DNA of 64,000 nucleotides from Halopseudomonas sabulinigri (GCF_900105255.1 NZ_LT629763.1:310001-374000), one strand, 5' to 3'; positions 25,206 to 35,807 are shown, numbered from the stretch's first letter. Program-made: numbers and translations. The notes: a model not told the origin generated them from the sequence alone.

Positions 25206-26534
25206 TCAGTTTGGGCCTATACCGCGAATACGGGTGGCCAGATCGGCCGCGTAGAGGTCGGTCATCCCAGCGATGAAATCCACCACCCTCAGGTAGCTGC
25301 GGTAAGGATCCCAATCGGGCTGCGGGATGGTGTGGCCGAGCAGGTCGAGAATGCGCTGGTGCTTGAAGCTCAGGTTCTGCCCGGCATGCAGTTCGGTAAC
25401 CGCGCCACAAAAAGCATCCAGCAGGGTTTCCAGTGTGCTGTAGGCGCCGATCTCGACCACTGTCTTGCGCTTGTCCTGAAAGATGCGCTTGCGCGCCATC
25501 TGTTTGGCGTCCAGCACACAGCGCCGCGCGGCGCCGTGCATGTGCTCAACCAGATCGCCCTGCAGTTCGCCGGCCAACAGCGCAGGCTGCTGCTCGATAA
25601 AGGCTTCGGCAGCGGCGTTGACCAGATGCTCGATAGCCTTGCCGCGCAAAATCGCCAGGCGGCGCCGTTGTGAGTCTTGCGGACCGAGTTGGCGGTAGGT
25701 TTGTGGCAGGTCGTCACCGACCAGATCAAGCAACACCTGTTCGACTTCGGCGTAGGCCAGCAAATCCATTTCCAGCCCGTCTTCCAGGTCAATCAGGCCA
25801 TAGCAGATGTCGTCAGCCGCTTCGACCAGATACACCAGCGGGTGGCGGCTCCAGCTTTGCTCGCCCTGCGCCGGCAAGCCCAGCTTGTCGGCGATTTGCT
25901 GCAGCAGCGGATATTCGGCCTGGTAGCAGCCGAATTTGTGTTTTTTGTAGCCCTGACTGTCGGCGTGCCGCGCGGTCCAGGGATATTTGAGATAGGCGCC
26001 GAGGGTCGCGTAGGTCAGGCGCATACCACCTTCGGCCTGGTGGTATTCAATTTGCGTCAACACGCGAAAGCCCTGCGCGTTGCCCTCAAAATGTAGAAAG
26101 TCCTGCCGCTGGGCCTCGCTCAGATTATCCAGCAGGCCACCGGCGGCGGCCTGACGAAACCAGTGACGGATGGCGTCTTCACCCGAGTGACCGTAGGGCG
26201 GGTTGCCGATGTCGTGGGCCAGGCAGGCGGCCTGCACGATAACGCCCAGGTCGGCGGGCTCGCACCAGTCCGGCAGCTCACTACGTAGCATCGAGCCTAC
26301 GCGCATGCCGAGTGAGCGGCCGACGCAGCCGACTTCCAGACTGTGGGTCAGGCGAGTATGAATGTGATCGTTGCTGGACACCGGGTGCACCTGGGTTTTC
26401 TTGCCCAGCCGGCGGAAGGCGCCGGAAAAGATGACGCGATCGTGATCCTTGTGGAAGGGGGTGCGCCCCAACTCGTCGGCGCTGGCCAATGGTTTGCCAA
26501 GGCGTTCGCGGCACAGCAGTGTTTCCCAATCCAT
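25206..26534 (-). CDS. dgt: dGTPase-like HD-domain triphosphohydrolase
   Basis: A 442-aa deoxynucleoside triphosphate triphosphohydrolase family protein. HD metal ligands are in THSLEVG (His near 64), [17 protein letters not shown] (His-Asp near 115) and later VEAADDICY (Asp near 235). It releases triphosphate from dGTP or related dNTPs. Conserved [14 protein letters not shown] precedes the HD core. GGAGAC lies 4 nt before the ATG. It runs convergently with the kinase gene and divergently from the glutaredoxin-like gene. Confidence 0.92.
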   Translation of the reverse strand: MDWETLLCRERLGKPLASADELGRTPFHKDHDRVIFSGAFRRLGKKTQVHPVSSNDHIHTRLTHSLEVGCVGRSLGMRVGSMLRSELPDWCEPADLGVIVQAACLAHDIGNPPYGHSGEDAIRHWFRQAAAGGLLDNLSEAQRQDFLHFEGNAQGFRVLTQIEYHQAEGGMRLTYATLGAYLKYPWTARHADSQGYKKHKFGCYQAEYPLLQQIADKLGLPAQGEQSWSRHPLVYLVEAADDICYGLIDLEDGLEMDLLAYAEVEQVLLDLVGDDLPQTYRQLGPQDSQRRRLAILRGKAIEHLVNAAAEAFIEQQPALLAGELQGDLVEHMHGAARRCVLDAKQMARKRIFQDKRKTVVEIGAYSTLETLLDAFCGAVTELHAGQNLSFKHQRILDLLGHTIPQPDWDPYRSYLRVVDFIAGMTDLYAADLATRIRGIGPN

Positions 26535-26689
26535 AGTTGTCTCCGTAATAGTGCCACGAGTATGTGGGATGCAGCAGTCGCTGCCAAGGCTGAAGGCAGC
26601 GTGGTTTCGCGCCGGAAGGTGGTCGGCAGAGATGCAGCAAAGGGGTAGAATGGCCGCCCCTAAGCTATCTGCGAGCAGTTCGAATCGGC

Positions 26690-26944
26690 ATGACTCTTCT
26701 TACTCTTTACGGTACCAGCGCCTGTCACCTGTGTGAGGCGGCCTTGGCCGAGCTGGCGCCGCTGCAGGCCGGCGGCGTGCAGGTACGCGAGCAGGACATT
26801 ACCGAAGCGGATGAGCTGATGCAGCGTTACCAGCTGCGTATTCCGGTGCTGCGCCGCGAGGATACCGGCGCCGAGCTGGACTATCCCTTTGACCTCAACC
26901 GTCTGCTCGACTGGTTGCAGGATGTACTGGCAGAGGAGGGCTGA
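26690..26944 (+). CDS. Glutaredoxin family protein
   Basis: An 84-aa thioredoxin-fold protein with a CHLC redox pair ([11 protein letters not shown], residues about 12-15) and the cis-Pro segment RIPVLRRED near residue 51. It likely acts as a small thiol-disulphide oxidoreductase. It ends 3 bp before ycgN and is probably in an operon with it. Confidence 0.85.
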   Translation: MTLLTLYGTSACHLCEAALAELAPLQAGGVQVREQDITEADELMQRYQLRIPVLRREDTGAELDYPFDLNRLLDWLQDVLAEEG

Positions 26945-26947
26945 GCC

Positions 26948-27400
26948 ATGGCGATGCGCGTAGTGCCGTTTTGGCAGCGCAAGACGCTGACCGAAATGGA
27001 TCAGCAGGAATGGGAGTCGCTGTGCGACGGTTGCGGACTGTGTTGTCTGCAGAAGCTGGAGGATGAAGACGAGCCGCAGGTGTTCTACTACACGCGGATC
27101 GCGTGCAAGCTGCTGGATCACAAGAGCTGCCAATGCAGTGATTATCCAAACCGGCAGGACAAGGTGCCCGATTGCATCCAGCTCACACCGGGCGCCGCCG
27201 CCGACTTTGCCTGGCTGCCACCAACCTGCGGCTACCGCCTGGTTGCCGAAGGCACCGACCTGCCGCCATGGCACCACCTAGTGTGCGGCGATCGCAATGC
27301 GGTGCACAAGGCGGGCATCTCACTGTCGGGTCAAATGCTGGCCGAGGGCAGCGTGGATGATGATGACTGGGAAGATCACATCATCTTTCGGGTGGGGTAA
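26948..27400 (+). CDS. YcgN-family cysteine cluster protein (UPF0260)
   Basis: A 150-aa protein with Cys residues arranged as [11 protein letters not shown] near residue 22, [18 protein letters not shown] near 57, VPDCIQL and PPTCGY. The pattern suggests a bound metal or Fe-S cluster of unknown role. [22 protein letters not shown] is a typical family start (read in two parts: [22 protein letters not shown]). The ATG lies 3 bp after the stop of the glutaredoxin-like gene. Confidence 0.9.
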   Translation: MAMRVVPFWQRKTLTEMDQQEWESLCDGCGLCCLQKLEDEDEPQVFYYTRIACKLLDHKSCQCSDYPNRQDKVPDCIQLTPGAAADFAWLPPTCGYRLVAEGTDLPPWHHLVCGDRNAVHKAGISLSGQMLAEGSVDDDDWEDHIIFRVG

Positions 27401-27436
27401 CGCTCACGGGCGGCAATAACGCCGCCGCCCGCGCCG

Positions 27437-28246
27437 TCAGTTCGCTACCTGAAACTCACGTAATTTGGTGTACAGGTAGCGCACTTGGTCGTACTCGAAG
27501 GGGCTGTCGAGCGCACCATAACGGAATGCCGTCTGGTAACGCAGGTCGATAGCCCACAGCCCCCAGGTATAGGGCTGCTCGTTCATGTAGTCGCGGTGCT
27601 CCATGAAATTGACCTTATCGTCAATCACCCAGTCCATCGCGTAGCCAGTACCGTCGCGTAGGCTGGAAGGGCCAAGGAAGGGGATCACCAGATAGGGCCC
27701 GGGCGGTACACCGTAGTGGCCTAGTGTCTGACCAAAGTCCTCCGGTTGCGCTTCCAGCCCCATGGCGCTGGCAACGTCGAACAGGCCGCCGATACCCAGG
27801 ATGCTGTTGAACAGCAACCGCGCGGTGGTGCTGGCGCTACGTTCCAGCTTGAGCTGCAGCAGGCTGTTGGCCAGGTAAGGTATCTCGCGCAAATTGTTGG
27901 TGACATTGGAGACACCGGTGCGCACGAAGCTTGGCGTGGCCCAGACATACCCGCGCACCACGGGCAGGTAGACGTAACGATCAAACTCGGCGTTGAAACG
28001 GTAGGTCAGGCGGTTCATGCCTTCCAGCGGATCCTGTACGTTCAGCGCGCGCAGGCTGGAGCGTTCAAACTGATAGCGATTGTCGCGCTCGTCGATCTCC
28101 AGCTCGCTCAGGGCGTCGGTATAGGCGGGGAAGGTCAGTTGCTCGCCGTCACTGGTGGTGATGGAGATGTTCTGGCTGTCGTCCGCCGCATACAGTGGGC
28201 TGCAACACAGGCTGGCCGTCAGGCCGAGCAGGCCTAGCTTATTCAT
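27437..28246 (-). CDS. mlaA: MlaA (VacJ) family outer-membrane phospholipid-removal protein
   Basis: A 269-aa protein with the MlaA core: DPLEGMNRLTYRFN near residue 61, NNLREIPYLANSLLQ near 110, and FGQTLGHYGVPPGPYLVIPFLGPSSLRD (split: FGQTLGHYGVPPG, PYLVIPFLGPSSLRD) near 175. MlaA removes misplaced phospholipids from the outer leaflet. The N-terminus (MNKLGLLGLTASLCCSPLYAADD) has two Cys but no normal lipobox, so it may be a soluble or atypically lipidated form. The start overlaps the upstream hydrolase stop by 8 bp. Confidence 0.92.
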   Translation of the reverse strand: MNKLGLLGLTASLCCSPLYAADDSQNISITTSDGEQLTFPAYTDALSELEIDERDNRYQFERSSLRALNVQDPLEGMNRLTYRFNAEFDRYVYLPVVRGYVWATPSFVRTGVSNVTNNLREIPYLANSLLQLKLERSASTTARLLFNSILGIGGLFDVASAMGLEAQPEDFGQTLGHYGVPPGPYLVIPFLGPSSLRDGTGYAMDWVIDDKVNFMEHRDYMNEQPYTWGLWAIDLRYQTAFRYGALDSPFEYDQVRYLYTKLREFQVAN

Positions 28247-29549
28247 GGTTGCCTCCTTGCAGGAATGTCATGTAACGCTCGGTAACCGGCTGATAATCGA
28301 GATTGCCGCCGTGGCCGCCGTGCGGGTAAAGATAGGCGTTCTCGCCAAAGGTATCAGCCAGAAACTCGTAGTCCTTGCGGGTCAGGATCAGGTCGTCGGC
28401 GTTGCTCACAGCTGCGATGTGCGGATTATCCTGCAGAAACTCGTGCAGGCTGCGCAGACTGGTTTCATAGGCCATGTCGTCGATGCTGCGACCGGCGTTC
28501 TTGGCCTCCCAAGCTGGCCAGAGCTGGCTGTTGACGTAACAGGTGAAGTCGCAGAACAGCGCCCGGCGCAGGTAAGGGGTAAGCGAGGTGCTCACCTTCA
28601 GCTCCTTGCCTACGGGGGCGAAGCGGCCACCGTCGTTGATCAGATCACTCATGAAATTGAGGTCGGCGGCGGAGAAGCGGAAGACAGCGCCTATCAGCAT
28701 GGCCAGTTCGGCGTCGGTCAGTGCTTCCGGCGAATTCTGTATTTCATAGAACAGGCTGGCCTGAATGTCGTTGTTGCCGCGCTCGGCGAAGTGACGCGAG
28801 AGTTTCTGGAAGATGTGTTCATAGAAACTCTCGGTGTCGCTTACCCCATCGATACGCGTATACGACAGCTCGTCCAGGCGGCCAACGGAGGCGTAGAGGT
28901 CGACTGGCGGATTGAGCAGCAGAACCTTGTCGAAGTTGAACTGGCCAAGGTGTGAATCCAGCTCGGCGACAAAGGCGGCGTGCAACGCGCCAAGGCTGAA
29001 GCCGGCAAGGCGGTACTCCGTCACCTCGAAGCCTTTCTTGTCCTGGGCTTCCTGCAAGGCCAGGGTCATTGCGGTGTGCAGGTCACGGGCGTCATCAGCA
29101 CCGACACCGGGCATACCGCTGTTGGAGGCGGCGGCAATAAAGTCGTGATTGGACGGTGAGGAGAGCACGATCACGTGCATGCCTGCTTGCCAGAATAGGC
29201 GCTTGAGGTAATCCATGCGGCTACTGTCGTAGCCCGAGCCGGTACCGGCAATCAGAAAGATCAGCGGGGCGGGCTCATCCTGCCAGGCGACGCGAAAGTG
29301 CAGATCGCGATAGCGCGACAAGGCGGGCGGGAGCTTACGATCCGGCAGCACGCGGACCGACAGGTCATCCTGCTGTACGTCTATTTCGTCAGGTACCGGG
29401 GCCTTGAGCTTGTCTGGCGTACCGGCGACCGTGGCCATGAACGGATTGGTCTCCGGGTAGGCGAAAGGTTCAGCCGAGGCGCCAAAGGCAAAGCTGAACA
29501 GAAGTCCTGCGCAGAACTGGAGTGTGCGGTGCGGCGTAATTCGGGTCAT
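28239..29549 (-). CDS. Secreted alpha/beta hydrolase, operon partner of mlaA
   Basis: A 436-aa protein with a signal peptide (LQFCAGLLFSFAFGASA). The nucleophile elbow is LAGFSLGAL (G-x-S-x-G, near residue 190). An early segment IFLIAGTGSGYDSSRM looks like the oxyanion-hole loop, and a late HGGHGGN supplies a candidate catalytic His near residue 417. The substrate is unknown. The 8-bp overlap with mlaA suggests a shared role in envelope lipids, which is inference. The start at ATG 29549 follows AGGGAAA; the in-frame ATG at 29618 is rejected because it precedes the signal peptide by 23 residues. Confidence 0.8.
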   Translation of the reverse strand: MTRITPHRTLQFCAGLLFSFAFGASAEPFAYPETNPFMATVAGTPDKLKAPVPDEIDVQQDDLSVRVLPDRKLPPALSRYRDLHFRVAWQDEPAPLIFLIAGTGSGYDSSRMDYLKRLFWQAGMHVIVLSSPSNHDFIAAASNSGMPGVGADDARDLHTAMTLALQEAQDKKGFEVTEYRLAGFSLGALHAAFVAELDSHLGQFNFDKVLLLNPPVDLYASVGRLDELSYTRIDGVSDTESFYEHIFQKLSRHFAERGNNDIQASLFYEIQNSPEALTDAELAMLIGAVFRFSAADLNFMSDLINDGGRFAPVGKELKVSTSLTPYLRRALFCDFTCYVNSQLWPAWEAKNAGRSIDDMAYETSLRSLHEFLQDNPHIAAVSNADDLILTRKDYEFLADTFGENAYLYPHGGHGGNLDYQPVTERYMTFLQGGNHE

Positions 29550-29670
29550 AGACGTTTCCCTGTGGCTACACCATCTATACCCCTGAAATGCCAATAAAGT
29601 TCCGCAAACTGCTGTCAAAATACCGTCAAATCGCCATGACGTTGCACGGGGGAGGCGCCTTCCCGGGTTT

Positions 29671-29886
29671 TCACGCTTGCATGATCGGAGAATTCGGCCT
29701 CAGCTGCAGCTGTTTACGCCGCTCAACACGCTGCCACACCTTCTCGTGGAAGTAGAAAGCAATGGTGTTGACGGCCGGCTCAACCAAAGCGACGGCGCCG
29801 CCGATGAGTACGCTACCGGTCATCAGGTATACCACGCCAAAGGCGATGGAGAAGTGCATGCAGGCAAAAGTGATGGTTTTCAACAT
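29671..29886 (-). CDS. DUF2061 small inner-membrane protein
   Basis: A 71-aa protein with two hydrophobic segments, FACMHFSIAFGVVYLMTG and VLIGGAVALVEPAVNTIAFY, then FHEKVWQRVERR, the arrangement seen in DUF2061 proteins. Function unknown. GAGG lies 7 nt before the ATG. A near-consensus Fur box sits 23 bp upstream, so it is likely induced by iron limitation. Confidence 0.85.
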   Translation of the reverse strand: MLKTITFACMHFSIAFGVVYLMTGSVLIGGAVALVEPAVNTIAFYFHEKVWQRVERRKQLQLRPNSPIMQA

Positions 29887-29908
29887 GGGAGACCTCGGTG
29901 CTCAACTG

Positions 29909-29927
29909 TCTAATGAGAATCATTAGT
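29909..29927. promoter_or_regulatory. Fur box upstream of the DUF2061 gene
   Basis: TCTAATGAGAATCATTAGT contains perfect 7-bp inverted arms, CTAATGA and TCATTAG, around GAA. It is close to the Fur consensus GATAATGATAATCATTATC and lies where it would cover the promoter of the minus-strand gene. Confidence 0.72.
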
Positions 29928-30055
29928 ATTGGTTTGGAGGTTACTCGCCTGAATTGATAGTGCAAAGCGAAAATCAATAATGGCGCTGATAGGGGCGTTC
30001 AATGGCAGGCCCTACGCCGGGTTCTGCTGTTGCGGCAAAACCCGGCTGGGGTTGA

Positions 30056-30235
30056 TCAATCGAAATCGAAGTCCGAGAGTTCCCGTTGCAGGCGGCGTTC
30101 TTCCAGGTAATTGTCGATCAAGCGACGCTTGGTCAGACTCGCCTTGGAATTGGGCGCGCTGTCGGTATCGGGGGTGTCATCATCCTCGATGAACTCATCA
30201 TCATCCAGTTCGATGTCGCTTTTTGCTTTGGCCAT
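30056..30235 (-). CDS. PA3496-family small acidic protein
   Basis: A 59-aa protein: an acidic N-terminal half (IELDDDEFIEDDD) followed by LTKRRLIDNYLEERRLQREL and a DFDFD end. It matches the small protein encoded beside nth in P. aeruginosa (PA3496, labelled putative envelope integrity protein), and nth is the next gene here too. No signal peptide or membrane helix is visible, so the envelope role is not evident from sequence. Confidence 0.82.
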   Translation of the reverse strand: MAKAKSDIELDDDEFIEDDDTPDTDSAPNSKASLTKRRLIDNYLEERRLQRELSDFDFD

Positions 30236-30340
30236 GACTCAACTCCACACTGAAGATGCCATTTGCGCACCTTATAAACGGAGTCTGGGATTTGCGGAAA
30301 TAGTTTTTTTCAATTAAATCCGCAGAAAATCAACAGAAGG

Positions 30341-30976
30341 TCAGTCGCCGGTTTTCTGCTTGTAGTCGCACAGGTCTTCAATGCGGCAGCTGCCGCACTG
30401 TGGTATGCGGGCCTTGCACACGTAGCGGCCGTGCAAAATCAGCCAGTGGTGGGCGTCCACGAGAAACTCCTTAGGCACAAAGCGCATGAGTTTTTTCTCC
30501 ACCTCCAGCACGTTTTTGCCGGGGGCGATGCCGGTGCGGTTACTGACGCGGAAGATGTGCGTATCGACCGCCATGGCGGGGTGGCCAAAGGCGGTATTGA
30601 GCACCACGTTGGCGGTTTTGCGCCCCACGCCGGGAAGGGCCTCCAGTGCTTCGCGGTTATCCGGTACTTGGCTGTTATGCAGCTCGATCAGCATCTTGCA
30701 GGCCGCGATGACGTTGCGTGCCTTGCTGTTGAAAAGGCCGATGGTTTTGATGTATTCCGATAGCCCCTCGACCCCCAGGGCGTAGATGGCCTCGGGTGTA
30801 TTGGCCACCGGAAACAGCTTGGCGGTCGCCTTGTTGACGCCCACATCGGTGGCCTGGGCAGACAAGGTAACCGCCACCAGCAGTTCGAAGGGCGAGCTGA
30901 AGTTCAGCTCGGTGGTAGGCGTGGGGTTGTCTTCGCGCAGGCGGCGGAAGATCTCGTAGCGTTTTGCCTGATTCAT
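30341..30976 (-). CDS. nth: Endonuclease III
   Basis: A 211-aa DNA glycosylase/AP lyase for oxidised pyrimidines. The helix-hairpin-helix LPGVGRKTANVVL carries the catalytic Lys near residue 120, with VDTHIFRVSNR (Asp near 138) after it. The [4Fe-4S] loop C-x6-C-x2-C-x5-C is near 187-203 (CKARIPQCGSCRIEDLC). It starts 8 bp after rsxE, so it is the last gene of the rsx operon, as in P. aeruginosa and E. coli. Confidence 0.97.
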   Translation of the reverse strand: MNQAKRYEIFRRLREDNPTPTTELNFSSPFELLVAVTLSAQATDVGVNKATAKLFPVANTPEAIYALGVEGLSEYIKTIGLFNSKARNVIAACKMLIELHNSQVPDNREALEALPGVGRKTANVVLNTAFGHPAMAVDTHIFRVSNRTGIAPGKNVLEVEKKLMRFVPKEFLVDAHHWLILHGRYVCKARIPQCGSCRIEDLCDYKQKTGD

Positions 30977-30984
30977 CCGGCGCC

Positions 30985-31698
30985 TCAGCTGATGGTGCCG
31001 GTGACGCGGACTCGCTTGCTACCGGCGGCCGGCTTGGCCTCGCGGGCGGCGGCGCGCTCCTTGACCTTGGCATCGATCACATTCTTCAGCGCAATCAGCA
31101 AGCCCATGAACAGGAAGGCGCCGGGCGGCAAGATGACGAACAGCACGTCCTTGTAGTTGGGGAAGACTACCAGTTTCCAGTCGGCTGCAACCGGGCCAAG
31201 CAGCAGGTCCATGCCGGCGAACAGGGTGCCGTGCCCCACCAGTTCACGCAGGCCGCCCAGTACTATCAGCACCAGTGCAAACCCCAGGCTCATCATGAAG
31301 CCGTCTACCAGCGAGGGCAGAATCGCATTTTTCGAGGCGAAAGCGTCGGCGCGCCCAAGAATCACGCAGTTGGTCACGATCAGCGGGATGAAAATGCCAA
31401 GAATCTGATACAGCTCGTAGGTGAAGGCCTGCATCAGCAGTTCGATGCAGGTTGTGAGCGCGGCGATGATCATCACGAAGGCCGGCAAACGCACCGCATC
31501 GGTCACCGCGCTGCGGATCAATGAGACGCAGAGATTGGAGCCGGTCAGTACCAGCATGGTGGCAATGCCCAGCCCCAGCGCGTTGACCACCGAACTGCTG
31601 ACGCCCAGCAGCGGGCACAGCCCCAGTAGCTGTACCAGCCCCGGGTTGTTGTGCCAGAGGCCATCAGCGGTGATTTCGGATAGCGACTTAGTTGCCAT
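30985..31698 (-). CDS. rsxE: Rnf/Rsx electron transport complex subunit E
   Basis: A 237-aa inner-membrane protein with about six helices ([52 protein letters not shown]). The conserved Cys residues in LGLCP and TNC are those that bind the membrane [2Fe-2S] cluster together with subunit A. The start at 31698 is chosen because it matches the family N-terminus and overlaps the rsxG end by 11 bp; an in-frame ATG at 31830 would add foreign sequence. Confidence 0.95.
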   Translation of the reverse strand: MATKSLSEITADGLWHNNPGLVQLLGLCPLLGVSSSVVNALGLGIATMLVLTGSNLCVSLIRSAVTDAVRLPAFVMIIAALTTCIELLMQAFTYELYQILGIFIPLIVTNCVILGRADAFASKNAILPSLVDGFMMSLGFALVLIVLGGLRELVGHGTLFAGMDLLLGPVAADWKLVVFPNYKDVLFVILPPGAFLFMGLLIALKNVIDAKVKERAAAREAKPAAGSKRVRVTGTIS

Positions 31699-32341
31699 TG
31701 GTGGGCTCCTCGGCGGACAGCAACAAGCTGTCGCGATGCTCTGCAAAGTATTCCAGGCTCTGATACACCGCCTGTACCACGGCGCGCGGGGTAATGGTAG
31801 CGCCGGTAAACTGATCGAACTCGCCGCCATCCTTTTTCACCGCCCAGTTTTCCGGTACCGGCATGCTCAGGCTTTTACCATTGAACTCCAGCACCCACTG
31901 GCTTTTGCCGATCTCGATCTTGTCACCAAGACCCGGTGTTTCGCGGTGGTTGACTGCGCGCACGCCAGCCACCTCGCCATTGGCGTAGATGCCAACCAGC
32001 AGGTCGATACGCCCACTGTAGCCCTCGGGTGCCACCACCGGGAGGATTACCGCCACCACCTCACCGTGCTGCCGTGCGCGGTACGCATCGCGCGGGGCGC
32101 CAAGGCGCAGGTGGGGGTAGTCGTCCACACTGAAACTGTCGGCCAGCAGATCGTTGTCGTGCTGCTCGTGCGGCAGTATTTCGTTCAGCGCGCTCAGTTG
32201 CACGCGGCGCTGGGCGTCGCTGATGTGCTCGGCGGTGCCTTGCTGGGTGATGGCAATCATGCCGACGGTGGCCATGGCGAATACGCCCAGGATGATGCTG
32301 TTGCGCAGTACCGAACTGCGGGTGCTGGTGGGGTTGTCCAT
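31688..32341 (-). CDS. rsxG: Rnf/Rsx electron transport complex subunit G
   Basis: A 217-aa protein with one N-terminal membrane helix ([18 protein letters not shown]) and a periplasmic FMN-binding domain. The flavinylation motif is [11 protein letters not shown] near residue 180, where FMN is attached to the second Thr. The start at 32341 gives the family length; the longer open frame overlaps rsxD. Confidence 0.95.
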   Translation of the reverse strand: MDNPTSTRSSVLRNSIILGVFAMATVGMIAITQQGTAEHISDAQRRVQLSALNEILPHEQHDNDLLADSFSVDDYPHLRLGAPRDAYRARQHGEVVAVILPVVAPEGYSGRIDLLVGIYANGEVAGVRAVNHRETPGLGDKIEIGKSQWVLEFNGKSLSMPVPENWAVKKDGGEFDQFTGATITPRAVVQAVYQSLEYFAEHRDSLLLSAEEPTNGN

Positions 32342-32343
32342 GC

Positions 32344-33411
32344 TCAGTCCGTCTTGCCCATGCCGCGTTTGGCCTTGCGGTGGCCGTAGGTGCGGGGTGT
32401 GCTGTAGTAGTCGATGGTCGGTGCGGCCAGATTCATCAGCAGCACGGCGAAGGCAACGGCATCGGGGTAGCCGCCCCAGGCGCGAATGCAATAGACCAGA
32501 ATGCCGACGCCGGCACCAAAGATCAGCCGCCCCTGCTTGCTGGTCGCGCCGGAGACCGGATCGGTAACGATGAAAAACGCGCCCAGCATGCTGGCGCCAC
32601 TGAGCAGGTGAAACAGCGGCGAGCCGTTGGAGTCAGAGCCGCTGCCGTTCCAGAATAACAGGCTCATCACGGCCAGGGCGCCGAGCATGCCGACCGGTGC
32701 ATGCCAGGTGTAGATGCGCTTGCAGAGCAGCGCGATGCCGCCGGCCAGGTAGGCCAGGCTGACCCACTCCCAGCCGTGGCCGGCCAGGCTGCCGAATACC
32801 GGCTTGCTGGCCTGCAGTTCGGCCATGGTCAGGCTGGCATTGGTTTTTACCACATCCAGTGGCGTCGCCATGGTCCAGCCGTCGATAGCGTGGGCCGAGG
32901 GTAGGAAAATACGCGAGAGACCCTCAAACAGGCCAAGTGTGGCTTGCACATCGGGCAATACGTTTTCTACGCCGCGCCAGGCGGGCCAACTGGTCATCTC
33001 GACCGGGAAGGAGATCAGCACCACGGCGTAGCCCAGCATGGCTGGGTTGAACGGGTTCTGGCCCAGCCCGCCGTACAACTGCTTGCCAAACACGATGGCG
33101 AACGCGGTGGCGACCAGCGTCAGCCACCAGGGCGCGTAGGGCGGCAGCGCGAGTGCCAGTAGCCAGGCGGTGACCAGGGCGCTGCCGTCGCGCAAATAGA
33201 ACGCTATGGGGCGCTTGCGAACCCACAGAATCAGGCTCTCGACCGCGAGTGCTACCAGGCTGGCGAAACAGATATTGATCAGGGTGCCGAAGCCGAAGAA
33301 CCAGGTCATGGCCAGCACGCCGGGTAGGGTAGCGCCCAGTACCCAGAGCATGATGGTCTGGGTGTGGTTATTGCCCTTGGCGTGGGGCGAGGTCATGCGA
33401 ACCAGGGCCAT
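32344..33411 (-). CDS. rsxD: Rnf/Rsx electron transport complex subunit D
   Basis: A 355-aa polytopic membrane protein related to Nqr[12 protein letters not shown] near residues 177-187 matches the position of covalent FMN attachment in RnfD (Thr183 here). [12 protein letters not shown] near 118 and [13 protein letters not shown] near 270 are family blocks. Its ATG overlaps the rsxC stop (TGATG). Confidence 0.95.
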   Translation of the reverse strand: MALVRMTSPHAKGNNHTQTIMLWVLGATLPGVLAMTWFFGFGTLINICFASLVALAVESLILWVRKRPIAFYLRDGSALVTAWLLALALPPYAPWWLTLVATAFAIVFGKQLYGGLGQNPFNPAMLGYAVVLISFPVEMTSWPAWRGVENVLPDVQATLGLFEGLSRIFLPSAHAIDGWTMATPLDVVKTNASLTMAELQASKPVFGSLAGHGWEWVSLAYLAGGIALLCKRIYTWHAPVGMLGALAVMSLLFWNGSGSDSNGSPLFHLLSGASMLGAFFIVTDPVSGATSKQGRLIFGAGVGILVYCIRAWGGYPDAVAFAVLLMNLAAPTIDYYSTPRTYGHRKAKRGMGKTD

Positions 33412-35807
33412 CAGTCGGTCTCCTTGCTGGCCATGTAATCGGCGAAGGCCTTGGCGGCGGCATCCAGTTTGGCGCGGCTGGCAGTGAGCTGTTCCTGCGC
33501 GGGCGCGGTATCGGTATCTGCATCCTTGGCAGCCTGTAGTTCGCGCTCGGCGCGCTTGAAATCGGCCTTGCTGGTGGCGAGGTTGGTTTTCAGTTCGCGC
33601 AGGTTTTCATCCACCGGCTTCTTGTCTACCTTTTGCCGTTCGGGCGGCGGGATGGGGCTGTTGTTTTCAGCCTCATGCAACGCGGCTTCTGCGGCCTTGA
33701 AGCTTTCCTGTTGAGTCGCCAGCTGCGCCTGTAGCGTTTCGTCGTCCGGACTGTTGGCCAGTTCACGCTCGGTTTTCTTTACCGCAGCGCGTGCCATGGC
33801 CAGGTCGAGCTTGGCTTTCTTGAGGTTTTCATCGGCCGGTGGCTTGACGGCTGGCGCGGCAGGTACCCGGGCGTCTGCTGCCTCGGCTTCTTCACGCAGC
33901 TTGGCGATCTCGGCCTGCTGTTCTTCGCTGGGGTTGTCACCGGCAGCGCGTTCGGCCTTGCGCAGATTGGCGCGCAACATGGCGGCCTCGATCTTCAACT
34001 TCTTGGCATCGTCCGCGCCGGCCGCAGGTTCTGCTGCAGGCTGGGTAGCGACCTCGCCCTGCGCCTTGTCGAAGGCTTCCTGGGCGGCACGCGCGGCTTG
34101 TTCCAGCTCGGGAATCTGCGCTTGCAGGTCTCTGTTGTCGGGGTTGGCGGCCAATTGCTTGTTGGCCTTTTTCAGCGCCATCTGCGCGGTGGCGGCAGCA
34201 ATCTTCAGCTGTTTCTGCTCGGGGCTCAGCCCGCTGGGTTTCTGCGCTTGCAGGCGGGCGACGTCGGGTTCGGCAGAGGCGCTGCTTTCGCTGGCACTGG
34301 CGGTGCTCGCCTTGGCAGCTTCGGCTTCCTTGGCGGCTTTCAGGCGTGCGGCTTTGTCCGCGCGGGCCTGACGGTCGCGTTCCTTCTGCTCGGCCTCACG
34401 TTGCAGGCGCTCCTGGCGGTGCTCGAAGCGTTGCTTGGAGTGGTCCGACTTATGCTGCTGCAGATCCAGTGCGCGAATGTCGGACTTGGCCGCGCGGTAA
34501 TACTGCACCAATGGAATGCTGCTGGGGCAAACGTAAGAGCAGGCGCCACACTCGATGCAGTCAAACAGGTTCTGCCGCTTGAGTTGGTCGTAATCCTTGC
34601 CGAGCGCGAAGAAGTGCAGTTGTTGTGGCAGCAGCTCTGCGGGGCAAGCCTCGGCGCACAGGCCGCAACGGATGCACGGCTGCGCGGGCGGTGGTGGCGG
34701 CAGTTCATCTTGCGTGCCGGCTAGCAGGCAGTTGGTGGTCTTGATGATGGGCGCGGCCATGCTTTGCAACGTAAAGCCCATCATCGGGCCGCCCATGACC
34801 AGGCGGTACAAGCGCTCGGGTTGCAGGCCGGCAAAGGCCAGCAAGTGGCTGATGGGCGTGCCGATCAACGCTTCCACGTTAGTGGGGTGGCTCAGCGCCG
34901 CACCGGTCAGCGTGGTGATGCGTTTGATCAGTGGCTGGCCGAGCAGCACGGCGTCGTGGATCGCCAGCAGGGTGCCGATGTTCTGGCAGACCATGCCAAT
35001 GTCGGCCGGCAGGCCGCCGCTGGGTACTTCCTTGCCGGTCAGAATCTGGATCAGCTGCTTCTCGCCGCCCGAGGGGTATTTGGTCGGGAAGACCACCACC
35101 TGCATGGCTGCTGTGGGTGCGTGTTCGGCCACCGCAGCGCGCATCGCCTCAATCGCTTCGGGCTTGTTGTCTTCAATGCCGATCAGCACCTGCTCAGGGT
35201 GCAGGATGTGCTGCAGAATCTCGATCCCGGCGACGATTTCCCGCGCCTTGTAGCGCATGGCAGAGTCATCGGCGGTGATGTAGGGCTCACACTCGGTGCC
35301 GTTGACGATCAGCGTGTGAATCTTCTGCTCGGGCCGCGCCTTGAGTTTTACCGAGGTCGGAAAGCCCGCACCGCCCAAACCGCTAACGCCAGCCTGACGA
35401 ATGACTTCCAGCAGGGTGGCAGGTTCCAGTGCGTGGTAATCGCTGATTGGGGCGAGCGTTGTCCATTCGTCCTGCCCGTCGACTTCAAGGGTAATGGCCC
35501 ATTCTTCCAGGCCAGAGGCGTGGGGGTAGGGCGCCGGGCCGATAGCCGTGACGGTACCTGAGGTTGGTGCATGCAAAGGGCAGCTGATCATGCCGCTGGC
35601 TTCGGCGATCAACTGGCCCTTGAGCACCCGCTCGCCAATCTCTACCGCGGGCTCAGCGCGGGCTCCCAGGTGTTGCTGCAGGGGCAAAATCAGTTGGTTA
35701 GGCAATGGCAGGGTTTCGATGCCATGTTGGGTCGACTGGTGCTTGTTCTCGTCGGGATGAATGCCGCCGGGGATATCCCAGATGCGGATCGGGGTCGCAG
35801 CGTTCAT
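33411..35807 (-). CDS. rsxC: Rnf/Rsx electron transport complex subunit C, with repeat-rich C-terminus
   Basis: A 798-aa cytoplasmic NADH-oxidising subunit. The N-terminal half has GGIHPDENK, the flavin/NADH-binding region ([14 protein letters not shown] near residue 145) and two [4Fe-4S] motifs near 375-425 ([24 protein letters not shown]). From about residue 470 to the end it is Ala/Lys/Glu-rich with roughly four degenerate helical repeats of about 55-60 residues (e.g. [75 protein letters not shown]). Similar tails occur in enterobacterial RsxC; their role is unclear. ATG at 35807, overlapping the rsxB stop. Confidence 0.95.
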   Translation of the reverse strand: MNAATPIRIWDIPGGIHPDENKHQSTQHGIETLPLPNQLILPLQQHLGARAEPAVEIGERVLKGQLIAEASGMISCPLHAPTSGTVTAIGPAPYPHASGLEEWAITLEVDGQDEWTTLAPISDYHALEPATLLEVIRQAGVSGLGGAGFPTSVKLKARPEQKIHTLIVNGTECEPYITADDSAMRYKAREIVAGIEILQHILHPEQVLIGIEDNKPEAIEAMRAAVAEHAPTAAMQVVVFPTKYPSGGEKQLIQILTGKEVPSGGLPADIGMVCQNIGTLLAIHDAVLLGQPLIKRITTLTGAALSHPTNVEALIGTPISHLLAFAGLQPERLYRLVMGGPMMGFTLQSMAAPIIKTTNCLLAGTQDELPPPPPAQPCIRCGLCAEACPAELLPQQLHFFALGKDYDQLKRQNLFDCIECGACSYVCPSSIPLVQYYRAAKSDIRALDLQQHKSDHSKQRFEHRQERLQREAEQKERDRQARADKAARLKAAKEAEAAKASTASASESSASAEPDVARLQAQKPSGLSPEQKQLKIAAATAQMALKKANKQLAANPDNRDLQAQIPELEQAARAAQEAFDKAQGEVATQPAAEPAAGADDAKKLKIEAAMLRANLRKAERAAGDNPSEEQQAEIAKLREEAEAADARVPAAPAVKPPADENLKKAKLDLAMARAAVKKTERELANSPDDETLQAQLATQQESFKAAEAALHEAENNSPIPPPERQKVDKKPVDENLRELKTNLATSKADFKRAERELQAAKDADTDTAPAQEQLTASRAKLDAAAKAFADYMASKETD

